Source of the DNA: Amoebophrya sp. AT5.2
Taxonomy: Eukaryota > Sar > Dinophyceae > Syndiniales > Amoebophryaceae
Direction: 5' to 3'
Assembly: GCA_005223375.1 (NCBI GenBank)
Contig: RXOD01003811.1
Span: 1-58,853, forward strand
DNA length: 58,853 bases
This document shows, piece after piece, positions 10,934 through 21,640 of the stretch. The notes beneath the pieces are model-generated. The model had not been told where the DNA came from. It worked only from the letters and a program-made list of their open reading frames with translations, and searched no databases. Each line of letters starts with the position of its first letter. The first letter of the stretch is position 1. The translations under genes and the position numbers were made by a program.

Positions 10934-11766
10934 GGGTGAAGCGAAAGACAAAGATGGATGTTGAGGAAACAAGGGTCGAGAACGATGCGGATGCGCTACA
11001 GGACGAGAGTTGTTGTTGGAACGATACGGAGATCATCTTCTAGACCAGGAACAGAACCTGTTGAACCTCCACGACCATTCTTCCGTTTTTGCTGTTTTGC
11101 AGTTCGTGGTGCTGTGCCTCGGCCTCCATTACCATAAGCATTGAGCGTAAAACTTAAAGTTTCAGTTTCTTTACATCTCCTCCATTGAATTTTGCTTCCC
11201 AACGGCGAGATGTGGCTGGGGCAGGAGCTGGTGATAGATTAGAAGAATCAGTATCAGATAGAACTTGTTCTAGAGCTAGACAGAGATGAAGGAAATAAAC
11301 GCCATCGCCACTATACAATACACACACTGAATCAACATGAACATTGATCATGATCAACATGATGATAATGCCAAGAACGTTGTCGAGGGAAAAATTCGAC
11401 GAGTTGTGAGGTTTTCGAGAGAGTCGATTCTCGATCACGTCCAGAAAGCAAGGGGATGTTCAATAATTTTTCTGCGTTTTGGTTTTTGATGACCGGTACG
11501 TAGCAGACTGGACTTGCTTTGTCGGTCCATATCATCGGCTCAAGCTGCTCTTCTAGTTCTATGCGCGTCAACATAGCATCACATTATATTCATTAAAAAG
11601 TGACATTGTGACGGTCTCGTCTGCGATCCAACATGATTTAGGCGCTTGAGTACAGCGGCATGAAAAAGAAAATGAAACACGACCACTAAAAAGACACTTT
11701 ATCTTTCATTTTTTATGAACAAAGAAATTCATTTTTTTCCAACCCATCGACTGGGACTGAACACAG
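10934..11766. other. No gene recognised
   Basis: AT-richer than the neighbouring CDS; short ORFs on both strands, none convincing. Ends in a pyrimidine-containing tract and the acceptor ACACAG at 11761-11766 for the following exon. Confidence 0.4.
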
Positions 11767-11935
11767 GATTCCGAACTACGATTTTTCGGTGACGCGGAAG
11801 AACAACAACTATTCTTCGGAGGACAAGCTGCTTCGGGCGGACTCGTACTACCGGAAGCCGCGGCTGGGCGTTTCCAACCCCAGCGTGAAATACGACATCA
11901 TCAATAATTCCGTGCATCCCTTCAAGTACTCGTAG
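11767..11935 (+). CDS. Terminal exon, probably of the gene beginning at 7066
   Basis: Begins after CACAG and reads IPNYDFSVTRKNNNYSSEDK, then YYRKPRLGVSNPSVKYDIIN and NSVHPFKYS, then stop at 11933. Phase 2 entry is exactly what the exon ending at 8397 needs (AG + G = Arg). KYDIINNS echoes NWNIMNNG in the first exon of that gene. No upstream coding exon is visible between 10934 and 11766. Alternative: the last exon of a separate small gene whose first exons I missed. Confidence 0.5.
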
Positions 11936-11938
11936 AAC

Positions 11939-13017
11939 TAAGTAAGTAGAAAAAAACTGCGGATGCGGTCCAGTTCCACTGCCACGGAAGACGGAGAAGT
12001 GAAGAACAAATTCCGGTCCCTGCAATTCCACCGGTCGTCCGGTCCTTGTACTATTCATCGTCCGATAGTCGTGGTGTAGATGATGTTGCCGCGAGGTGAC
12101 CGCTACGACTTGCGGGCCATAAGCAGGACAAGGACTCGCTAGCTAGAACAAGTAGAACAGTCAGAGCAGAAGGACGATTCACTAAATGCACCTGCACCTC
12201 TATTCAGCGTCAACATTAAATTCCATTATACGTCGACAAAAGAAGGCCTCACAGTCGAGGTTCTCCTGCAGAATTCCCTGTTTTATGGTTTGTTTCATCA
12301 ATGCATCGGCATCGGCTTTGGGAAGAAGATGGGACGGGATTGATTCATTTGTTTCCACCCATCGGCTGGCGACAAGGTGGATGCGTCTTGGCTCGTCCTC
12401 GTTGGAGGACAGGAACCGGACGCAATGTGTTGTCTAGCAAAGCCAGAAGCCAGTATCCGTGGAGAAAAATTTTGGAAACCGATCGCGGAGCTGGAACGAT
12501 GAATGCGATATCGGACAAATATCAAATGAACTAAACGTGGCCAGAGCTCTCCACCTGTACCAAGAAATTTGAGATGCAAACAGGCAGCGAACGAAACCGA
12601 AAGCGGAAGAACGAATCCACCTCTATAAGGATGTGCTCGTCTCGCTCTCGGTCTCGGAAGACTTCTCAGCAGGGGCGTCCGCTGCAAAATCAAAAAGCCG
12701 GAAGGTGCGGCGCATGATCCTATTTGTGTTCAACATCCGATGAAGCTGGAGCTGGACGGGAACAGGAGGGACGACCTGCTAGTAGAACGGTTCCCCCAGT
12801 GCCACTGCCACTGGTAGTGCGTAGCTTTTCGGAGAGATCTAGGTCTGAAAGTTCAACTCCCACTTCTAAACTTAAGTAAAGTAACCCCGGCCCTGGACGA
12901 CGAGGAAATAATCCAAATCGTACCTTCTACAACAAGTTAAAGTTTTTCTAGCGCTCAAGCGTAAGCTCATCGAAAACCAAGCCTAGAAGGGAAAAAAGCG
13001 CGTCTCGGACGGCGAAG
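11939..13017. other. Intergenic, no gene recognised
   Basis: Contains only short ORFs on both strands (for example a 131-codon - strand ORF at 12298-12693) with no recognisable motif. Likely UTR and spacer ahead of the IFT27-like gene. Confidence 0.45.
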
Positions 13018-13907
13018 ATGGCGTCTTCGCACCCGTCCACGTCGTTTGGCCCGCCGCTGAATCTGCGCACGAAGGTGGTCGTGCTGGGGCAGCCGAAGGT
13101 GGGAAAAACCGCCTTCCGGGAGGTGGTGTCGGACAGCGGCGCCTTTCCGCGGAGCTACACGGTCACGCTGGGGAGAGAGTCGAGCGTCAAACTGGTGCAG
13201 TTCACGGAGAAAAACATCACCGTCGAACTACACTTGCAGGAATGGGGCGGGTAAGATGAATCTAAAAACATCACCGTCCTCGAACTACACTTGCAGGAAT
13301 GGGGCGGGTGAGAATCTGAAACTGAATCTTCACAGAAACAAAAGCGTAAATGTACCGCTGGCTCTGTTCGTACAGGTTCAACTTTTCCTCCGGCGGCGGC
13401 GCGCCTCCACCGGGGAACAGCACCAGCCAGGCTGGGCAGAACTCGCTCGCCGGGCTGTCTGCTGGCCTGAAGGCGAACGACCAGAAGGAGAAGGCTGTGA
13501 ACGAGATAATTTCCGGTGGCGCGCGCGCTTTCATCTTCATGTACGACACGAGTGACCCCGCCTCTTTCGACGGCATCGCGGCTACCTGGCTAAGCGGGGG
13601 CGGCGCCTGTGCGAACATACTGGACAAAGTGGAGGGCGAGCCCCCGTTGGCCGTGTGCGTGGTGGGCAACAAGACCGACCTGCCGGTGGTAGGCGGCGGA
13701 GGCCCTCCTGGAGGTCCCTTCGCATCAGGGAGGATAGGGGCGGAGGAGGCCGCAGCAGCGCTGCAGTCGAACAGGCCGGACCTAAGGATGCAGTTTTTTG
13801 AATGCTCCGCAATGGAAAACACGGGGCTGAACGATGTGTGCGAAAGCATCGCAACAGCCGTCGTCGCGAATTACGAAAACCGCGTCAGAGAGCTGGCGGG
13901 CATGTGA
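13018..13907 (+). CDS. IFT27: IFT27 (RabL4)-like small GTPase, 2 exons
   Basis: Predicted component of the intraflagellar transport B complex. Exons 13018-13250 and 13376-13907 give 254 residues. The P-loop VVLGQPKVGKT (residues 21-31) is followed by AFPRSYTVTLG...VKLV...VELHL, which tracks IFT27 (SYT[LV]T.G...VELF). NKTD (about 175) and the G5 ECSAMEN are present. The G3 DxxG box is replaced by QEWGG. Gly/Pro-rich loops after exon 2 start and after NKTD are insertions. The junction GG/GTAAGA...TACAG/G restores QEWGG-FNFSS. The intron begins with a tandem copy of the exon tail including the donor; using the second donor would read an in-frame TAA. Other Rab-like proteins remain possible. Confidence 0.68.
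13210..13309 (+). repeat. Tandem duplication of exon tail plus 5' splice donor
   Basis: The segment 13210-13252 (AAAAACATCACC...GCGGGT) recurs at 13264-13309 with a 3-nt insertion (CTC), 11 nt between copies. The first copy is the coding exon end with donor GTAAGA at 13251; the second lies in the intron and has donor-like GTGAGA at 13308. Confidence 0.9.
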
Positions 13908-14309
13908 CCTTGAGTGATGATGTTGATCTTTGTTTCATCTCGGTAGCTGAACGTCAGAGCCAGAGGACTGGTGAGAAGATTCAACTGATTCAGCTATGCG
14001 GCATGGAAAGTGATTTTTCGCGCAAATAAATTCGTTGATGTTCTTCCAGTTGAGTTCGTTCTTGTGCGCAGGTCTTCTTCGGCTGCTCGTGGTCGTGCTG
14101 CTGCGTCCGGTCGCAGGGATCTCTAAGTCGAAAAAAAGAAGCTCCTGTCGTCTCACATGCTTCTGCGCTCATCAAGATCATAATATGCAACAGGTGCACG
14201 TAAATTCATTTAAAGTACCGTTATTGCGCACAACTTCATCCCGCTTCGCTTTTCAACATTCATTGATTGGAAGGGAAAGAATACCAAAAAGCTCGTCCAT
14301 CGCTTCGCG
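13908..14309. other. Intergenic, no gene recognised
   Basis: Spacer between the IFT27-like stop and the next ATG; only short ORFs. Confidence 0.45.
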
Positions 14310-17300
14310 ATGTTCGGCAGCGTTCGCGTGCGCGCCGGCCCTGGGGCCAGCAGCACCCTCTCCGTGTCCACCTCCACCCGGGCAGTCGGTTCGGTGGCGC
14401 GGCCCTCTGCGTCGCCGTCAACGCCCTCAGCAGCTGCCGTTCTGAGCCACGAGAAAGGTCCGGAAAACAGAAGCAGAACGAGCTCTCTGTACGCTGCCAC
14501 GCGCGAGTCGCTCGCCGCCGACGCGATTTTGGCGGAGTACGGCTCGCGCGTTCCGAGGCACTTGGACAACAGCCAGGACGGGGTTGGGTCGGATCACTAC
14601 CTGGAGCTCGGAGGTGGAGGTAAAGATAAAAGTGCAGCCAGTAGGGGAGCAACCAGTTCCAGTTCTTCCCGTTCAACATCTAGCACAACTTCTACCTTCG
14701 CTTCCGCTCTCCTGGGAGGTCGATCTCCGGTTAGCAATGGTCTCGGCGGGGCAGGCACGGGAGACGAGGCGGAACCCGAGTCGATGATTGTGCAGCGGCG
14801 GCTGCCCTGGCGCGTGAAAAAGCACTTCAAGCTGGCGGCCCAGGGCTTGCAGGACGAATTGTCAACATCTTCGAGCGCGGGGGGCGGGTTGAACCGACCT
14901 GAATCGAAGGATCCGCTGAGTGTCGACTTCAACGCATACCAACCGCACTCCGTGGTCCGACGGATGTTCCAGTTTCTCGAGCGCGAGAGCCTCAACGTGG
15001 GTGCGGAGCTGCAAGCTCCTGGACGGAACAGTAATTCCGACCCCACGTGGCTGGGTGCGGGTAATACAGGAGCGGCAGCGCTCGGTGCCAGCCTCGTGGA
15101 CCCACTGGCATTGATCGCGCCGCGGGCGAACGACGGCAGAAGTGCCCTTGTCGGGGCCTCGTCCACCGCAGGAGCCGCTCTCGCTCACTCTCCGGCATCA
15201 GCACCCGCCCGAAGGACCACGAAAAAGACAGAGGCCGCCTGTCGCCAGTGGAACGAGCTACTGCGGCAGACGTGGCGGTCCCGCAAATTTTTGCAGCCCC
15301 AGGATTGGGCGCACGTGCTCAAGGCTGTGGTCGAGTTTGTGTATGAGGTGGACGAACGGAAGCTGATGCGGGACGCGGTTGTTCATCTTCATCCAGCAGC
15401 CTCCGTTTCCTCCTCAGGCGGAACATCCGGATCCGGTTCCGGAATAACAGAAGTTGCAAAAGATCATGACCGCGAGCAGGACGATCGGTGGCTCCTCGCT
15501 GCGGAGCAGTCGGCAGCGCACTCGTCGCTGTACAAGGGATGGATGCGGGAGGACGACGCGGCTCCTACAACATGTGCTCCTACTTTTTCCATGGTGTCGG
15601 CAGCAGACATCGCGAACGCTCCTCTCGCAACAGCTGCCGACGCGGATATCCACTGTGGAGGTGGTTCAGTCTCAACGTCATCAAGCTCAAGAATCGGCAG
15701 TGCAGGGGGCCGGAAATCGAACAAGAAGGTGGTGCAGGGATCCCGCTTCACCTGGTACGATTTGGAGTCCTCAAATCGGACAGCAGTGCCGGGAGTAGTT
15801 GATGACAGTGCAGCTGCAGCTGTTGACTCATTCTCAGGAGCAGGAGGACCCCCAACTGCGAGTGATGTTGGGGAGGATGAGGCGCACCAGCAGGACGAGA
15901 TGAAGCAGCATGATCATGATCTGGCCGAGGATGCGCACCAAGCAGCGAGCACCACCCCCAGCCGCGGCGGACGGAGATCCTCGTTGAAAAGAATGCTGAA
16001 GAGAGCAGACCAGCAGGAGGTCGTTGAAAAAGTAGCAGCCGATGCGCGATGCAGTGACTGTGACCCCAAGATGATCATGAAAGCGAGAGATGAAATTGAA
16101 GCGCCGCGGCCACAAAAAATGCAGAAGCAAGAGGTCGCAGCGGTAGCGGTCCAAGCTCCTCCACAACCGGACCTGCAGCTTGTTCGGCGGTACCGCGACG
16201 CGCTCGCCACCTGGGACGTGCCGGCGCAGGTTCACGAGGGGTTGCTCCGCACCGGGGCCCGGACTTTGAAGCAGCGCCGCGAGCAGCGGAAGATGCAGCG
16301 GCTGGCTGCCGCCAAGTCTTCCCTCGATGTTCCGCTCGCGCAGTCCATCGTGACCAAGGCGCTGGAGGCCCTGTCCGGCGACAACACCTCCTTCGACTAC
16401 CAGGACGCCGCGGGCAATTTGTTACGCAGCGGGGGAGGCACAGGAAACAGGAATTGGTGCGACTCCGTCGCGTCCGGCGACCGGTTCTGCGGGGGCGGCG
16501 GCGCCGCGAGCATCACGTCCGTGCGCACCGCCGCACACCTGCTCACGACGGTGGACGTGCTGGAGAAGTGCAGCTGCTTCTTCCTCCGGCATCCGAGCTA
16601 CCTAGAGCTGCTCACCAAGATCCAGCACGTCCAGGCCGCGGTGCTGCAGCTGCTGGGGGAAAAGCTGAACCTCTCCGAGGAGGCGGACGCAGTCTGCTTC
16701 GCCTACAAGAATTAGGGGTTAGTATGGATCAGTTCATATCTGCGTGGCATTATTAATCGCTCAAAACGAGGAAAGCCTGGAGCTGGTGCTGGACTGGACG
16801 CACCAGAAGGAAATGCGTGCGTTTTATGGGGTGTGCGGGGTACGAAATATGGACGGCGCGACCACAGAAAACTGCACGAGAACTACCAGCAGCCAATTTC
16901 TTCATGTCATGCCTTGTTGATATCGTGTCTGTCGCATTACCGACTGGGCGAGCATGGTGCCTTAGTATCTGGACGCGGACCTATGATCGTCCTAGTCCTA
17001 CCCTCGGACCGGAACTGCCATGCGACTAGGAGTGATCGCCAGTACTAGACTACCTAGGACCACGAGGACGACTCAACTGCAAAGCATAATACTGCAGCGG
17101 GAACATCACCTGGCGGCGGTCTCATGTTTTGAGATACCTATCTAAATCATGTTAATTCATGGTCATTTATTATAAACCGAACTATGAGTATGAATTGAAG
17201 CCAAGATAGAACCTCCTGTAAAGGAAGCGGCCGCAGGCGATTTTGCTGCGGCGGAAGCGCGGAAAAGAGGCGGTGGAAAACATGCAATATCCCGGGAAGC

Positions 17301-18336
17301 GCAACCGCCTGAACTTCAAGCAGTTGGCCTTTGTGTACCGCACGCTGGCGAGGAGGACGTGTACCTCCTCCTCCGATGCAGGAGCTGCTGGAGGAGGCTC
17401 CATGGTGCTAGCGATGAACTGGACGGACTCCTTGGTTTCGCGCATGCAGTACGACAAAAAGGTGGATCCGCGGGCCTTCTTCTCCCTAGCGCACGCGTGG
17501 ATGCTGCTGCACCGGGACAAGCTAATGGCCGGAGCTCCGTGTGGTCCTTCGTCACTTGGAGTAGGAGTTGGAACAACGACAACTGACGCGAGAACAACTA
17601 CAACTGAGCGCTCGCAACGGCTCCTTCAGTACGAGACGATAAAATCGAGTGGGCTCTTGTTTCTCGCCGCGAAAGGGATCGAGAAGGCGATAAAAGCCCG
17701 GCTGCTGGTGTCGCCGACGGACGCGCTGGCGGCCTTTGAGGTGTTTGTCGTGTGCGGCCGGGTGTACCCGAAACTGCGAACGAAAATTCATATGAAGGGG
17801 CCAGGTGGTAGTTAGGGTTACGAGTCAGTCACTAGGTAGAAGGATATGGTCGTGATAGAGCCTTTTAGAACAGCGCCCGCTTTTGCCTGGCTTTCACCAG
17901 GCAAAACCAAAAGCGGGCGCTGCTCTTGAGCGGCGACTTGTTGTTAGCCGTAGGGTGTAGGTTTGCCAGGCCTGCCGCGGCCGCCTGCAGAAAGCCACCG
18001 GTGTTTGCCACTACTGCAGACCTCTTCCCAAGACAACGCGCAAAGGAGGCCCGTCCGAAGAACAACCCCAAAAAACTTCCGAATAAACTTCACTATACCA
18101 CTAACTATACCTCCAACATAGACGTACCAGCTGGCCCCACTATAATCCAAGAGTTCGTGGTGGCGTCGTTGCGCGACCTGCCCGCGGAGCTGTTGCACGC
18201 GCAGTGCTTGGTTTTGCGACGAGACGCGCCGTTCTTGGGCATTGTGAACACAGCGCCGCTGCGTCTGCTGAGAGACGTGTGCGAAGAAAGAGAAATCACA
18301 TTTTTTCAGGACACATCATCATCTGATCATGTATGA
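14310..18336 (+). CDS. Unrecognised large protein, at least 4 exons, one introner
   Basis: Not recognised. Exon 1 is 14310 to about 16712 (some 800 residues), mostly Ser/Ala/Gly-rich with acidic and Lys-rich stretches. More ordered parts are RRLPWRVKKHFKLAAQGLQDEL, ECRQWNELLRQTWRSRKF-like helices near 15240-15330 and a C-terminal end SEEADAVCFAYKN. A short exon near 16750-16838 reads AQNEESLELVLDWTHQKEMR. A third, from about 17226 to 17790, reads MQYPGKRNRLNFKQLAFVYR... and ...LAAFEVFVVCGRVYPKLRTKI; the last is 18150-18336 (QEFVVASLRDLPAELLHAQC...). The last two join in frame across a family 1 introner. Links between exons 1, 2 and 3 use unclear, perhaps non-canonical, borders. The helical, Leu-rich C-terminal third could be a repeat protein, but no family was identified. 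Confidence 0.55.
17791..18144 (+). mobile_element. Family 1 introner, copy 1 (354 nt)
   Basis: Begins TATGAAGGGGCCAGGTGG and ends CCAGCTGGCCCCACTATA, near-perfect inverted ends. It is flanked by ATTCA (17786-17790) and ATCCA (18145-18149). Removing the element and one repeat joins KLRTKI to QEFVVASL in frame. It contains an internal hairpin at 17871-17922. Confidence 0.85.
17871..17922 (+). repeat. Hairpin inside introner copy 1
   Basis: Left arm 17871-17890 (CAGCGCCCGCTTTTGCCTGG) pairs with 17897-17922, which carries a 6-nt bulge; loop of 6 nt. Confidence 0.85.
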
Positions 18337-19496
18337 CAATGACTATGATGTTGCGCAGTAACTAAGACATCAAAATCAATCCAATATCCGGTTCGGGGCC
18401 AGATCCAGAAATTGCATTGCTAGCTAATCCAATGTTGGTGCCCGTTCCCGCCGGCCAGGGGTTGCGGCGCCGAACCCGGTTGCCAACAATTGCGACGAAC
18501 TGGCAAGGCGGCCTGTGACAATCCAACAACCCGAGTCTAAAACATAAACAGGAAAATAAGGAAAATACAAGGCGTGTTGTACTAGTAGGTACCTACCGCG
18601 GCAGCATTATAAACAAAGAAATACTTTGAGCAGCTTTAAGCTGTTTGTTTTATCCTTTTCGCGGTGCTGTTCTACTAACGGAATCCAATCGCGTTCGCGG
18701 ACACACACATATCGGGGCATTTTTAGATGCAACCCCTTGGCTCCTGCTCTTCTACTCTAATATTTATTTTCTGGTGCGCCGATGTCTTTCCAACTTTCCC
18801 GATTTGCGTCAACCTATCCGTGACGAACTACCAGATCCAGATGATCTCACCGCGCTGCGTATATGGAACATTATTTAATTTTTAATTTTTTATGTTCGAG
18901 TGACAGGCAAAAAGAAAAACTCAAAAGATGGACCGAAAACTTCCCACATTGATGACGCAATTTTTTGTCATATTTTCTTAGGAGTAGAAGCACACAACAT
19001 TGAAGCTATATAAAGCGCAGCAAAAGCGAGAAAGCTTGAAACACATCAGTGGAACGAGCTGCAACTTGCGTCAATCTATCCGTGACGAACTACCAGATCC
19101 AGATGATCTCACCGCGCTGCGTATATGTAAAATTTTAATTTTTATTTTTTCATCTTCGAGTGATAGGCAAAAACTCAAAAGATCGACCGAAAACTCCCCA
19201 CATTGATGACGCAAAAAGTTGTATTACTATAGGAGAAGCAGACATTGAAGCTATATCAAGCGCAGCAAAAGCGAGAAAGCTGCCCAACATTACGCTTCGT
19301 GTTTATTGTTCTCTTTCATTCTGGTTGATAACACAAAGTAATCACACCACTTCAGCTCTAGAAAGGCTTATACTCTTGCTCCAGCACGAGGAAAGTTGCT
19401 AGGCATGACTATGACTAAAACTACTACTTATAGATCTAAAATTTCTTGCATACGAAGACTAACTACAAGTCCAAGTACCTGCTAGGGAATCGAAAA
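18337..19496. other. Gene-poor spacer holding duplicated exon-like repeats
   Basis: AT-rich stretch without a supported complete gene. It contains the two-copy repeat listed separately, whose copies include an open segment reading RDELPDPDDLTALRI. Confidence 0.45.
18804..19283 (+). repeat. Two-copy tandem repeat, about 262-nt unit, exon-like core
   Basis: Copy 1 about 18804-19038, copy 2 about 19066-19283. Matching blocks are TTGCGTCAA plus CCGTGACGAACTACCAGATC with GATGATCTCACCGCGCTGCG, then AGGCAAAAACTCAAAAGAT with CCCACATTGATGACGCAA, then GAAGCTATAT and AGCGCAGCAAAAGCGAGAAA. The first block is open in both copies (LRQ[PS]IRDELPDPDDLTALRI), and the last reads EAISSAAKARKLPNITL in copy 2 only; copy 1 has a stop there. 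It may be a duplicated exon pair of an unrecognised gene or a gene remnant. Confidence 0.75.
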
Positions 19497-21589
19497 ATGT
19501 CCTTCCGCAGCCTCGTCATTCGGTCCGCCTGGAGCGGCAGTTTGCTGTTGCATTTGCGTGAGAAGAAGAGAACGCACAGGAGGAACTCGTTCTTGGCACG
19601 CCACAGCCTCAGCCAAGATCAGGAACCTCCCATGGACGTCCATGGAGAAGACGCGAAGTCGCCCATCGGGGAGCTCACGGTCGGACAGTTGTTGCGCGGT
19701 CTTGCGGAGCGCGACTACACGACCCCCGACGTCGATGAGCAGGGGCTGCTTCAGCAAGAACATCTTCCGAAGAAGATTAAGACCACGACATCCAAGTCCA
19801 TACCGCCCCTCAAAAGATGGTCGCTTGTGGCCCAGACTGGTACTAAGAGCACGACGGCCCTGGGGCCACCTCGTCCGTCGTCGTTGCCTACATCTTCGGG
19901 TGTTGCAGGTCTCGGTGTTGAACTGCAAATCGAGTCTGCGGGCCGACAAATGCGATCAGTGTTCGCAAGCGGCCAAAGCCATGGAGGAACAGCAGCAGCT
20001 GGCACTTTGTTCGGTGCTCGTGCTGGGTCCTTGTCGTCCTCGTCGTCCTCTTCGTCTTCGTCACTCAGTAGTATGGCCATTGCACCATCGGACGCAGCTG
20101 CAGGTGGACGACCAGGAGGAGCTGCAAGAGCAAGTAGTTTCAGTACTGGCGTCGACCACCAACATCCAACCCTACTGGCTGTCGCAACACCGACGGCATC
20201 CCCGGGAACCCCTTGGCGGGTTGATCAGGCGGCAATTTACGACTTCCTCCGCACGTGCTTCACCAGCAACTTCCTTTCGCGTTCCCCGACGATGCTGGGC
20301 GAAACAGAGGTCGCCCGGTGCGCAGACGCCCTTGCCACGCGCGCGGCGAAGCTCGCACAGCAACAGCGAAAAGTGGCCGCGAGGATAGCAGATCAGGACC
20401 TTCGTGTCCGGGAACAATTCCAAAAACTATATCTACAGAGACATAAAGTTAAAGATAAAGAAAAAGAAGAAGAAGAAGTTGACCACATTTTTTCTCGCGC
20501 AGGAGAGACTTTGACTGACGCTTCGGGCTCGCCTCCACGTTCGCCTACGGCGGCGGGGGAAGATCAACGGCCGCGTGGGCCGCATCTCGTGTTGGACGAT
20601 CGCGATCTGCTTCCGTACCTGGGGGTTTTGGAGGAGGGGGGCCGCGGCTTTCTGGAGTTTGTGCGCTCCGTACTGTGGTTGCCCTACGCCCTCTCCCAGA
20701 AAAGCGCGGACGGAAAAATGACCGACGGTGACCTGCTGCGCACGTTCTTTCCCGACTTTCTCTCGCAGGACATCGACTACTTTTTGCGCTTGTATCCGGG
20801 GGGGGAAATACCATGGAACACGCTCGCTCACGGTATGAATCGAGACGACCACCTGGCAAGGGAGCATGCGCAAGTGCTGATACATGGGAGAGCCTGTCAA
20901 AGAGATAGAGATGCCCCATTATGATTTTGATCCTGACGAGGGATGATAGGTTTAGCTAGGAGTACGCTGAGGGTATAGCTATAGGACCGAGCCGCGACCG
21001 CGAGGAAGAGCGCTAGGGATCTTGATGAACCGACCGAAGGCGTCGAGCCCTATTGTGAAATCGTGGCAACTAACATAGCCTACTTTCTTGCCATCGGGCT
21101 GGTCCTTTGTTCATACACGAGGACGTGAGCCCGCCAGTACCGACACCGAGTGGAAACGAATGCGAGTACTTCTACCCCGAGCACGTCCGTAGAGCTTTCG
21201 AGCGTGGGTACGGCTGGCGCGTGACTGGCTTGGAGTTCCATCCGAGTGCAACGACGGCCGCAAGAGGCGTGCACATTCTCGAGCAAGACATGATGGTGGA
21301 ACTACAAGGGGAGCAGCAGAACAAGCCCGAAGCTGGTGCTCCCCGCCCTGTTCCAACAGCACAACAGCATGTTGATTTAGAAGCTGCTGGTGCTGTTGGT
21401 GGAGAACCTGTCGATCTTACTGCAGAAGAAGTTGGCCTGGAGCGCCTCTATCCGCGGGCGCATGAGTTTTTCGCGCGCACGCTAGGTCTGCCGCGGCAGC
21501 TGATGGAGCGGCCGCGGGGGCGGCATCGGCCAGGTCACCGAATGATCGGGGGGAATCTGAATCCGCTGAAAGCGGAGGATAGACTCTGA
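19497..21589 (+). CDS. Unrecognised protein, 2 exons with direct-repeat intron border
   Basis: Not recognised; about 620 residues. Exon 1 (19497-20884; an upstream in-frame Met lies at 19446) has a Ser-rich low-complexity middle, then a better-ordered part: AAIYDFLRTCFTSNFLSRSP, a Lys/Glu helix (VREQFQKLYLQRHKVKDKEK) and FLEFVRSVLWLPYALSQK...DIDYFLRLYPGGEIPWNTLA. Exon 2 (21118-21589) reads EDVSPPVPTPSGNECEYFYP...GYGWRVTGLEFHPS and ends with a basic tail. The exons join as HAQVLI-HEDVSPP when the intron 20885-21117 is removed; the border lies at a 5-bp direct repeat ATACA and is not GT-AG. No signal peptide beyond a possible basic N-terminus (RSLVIRSAWSGSLLLHL) that could be a targeting sequence. 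Confidence 0.6.
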
Positions 21590-21640
21590 CTCAGCATTTC
21601 CTTCTGCAGTCAGGGCGCGGTCGCCACGTCGCCAGGGAGG

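Noticed and set aside
12298..12693. 131-codon - strand ORF in a gap
   Set aside because: No recognisable motif or splice context; composition looks random.
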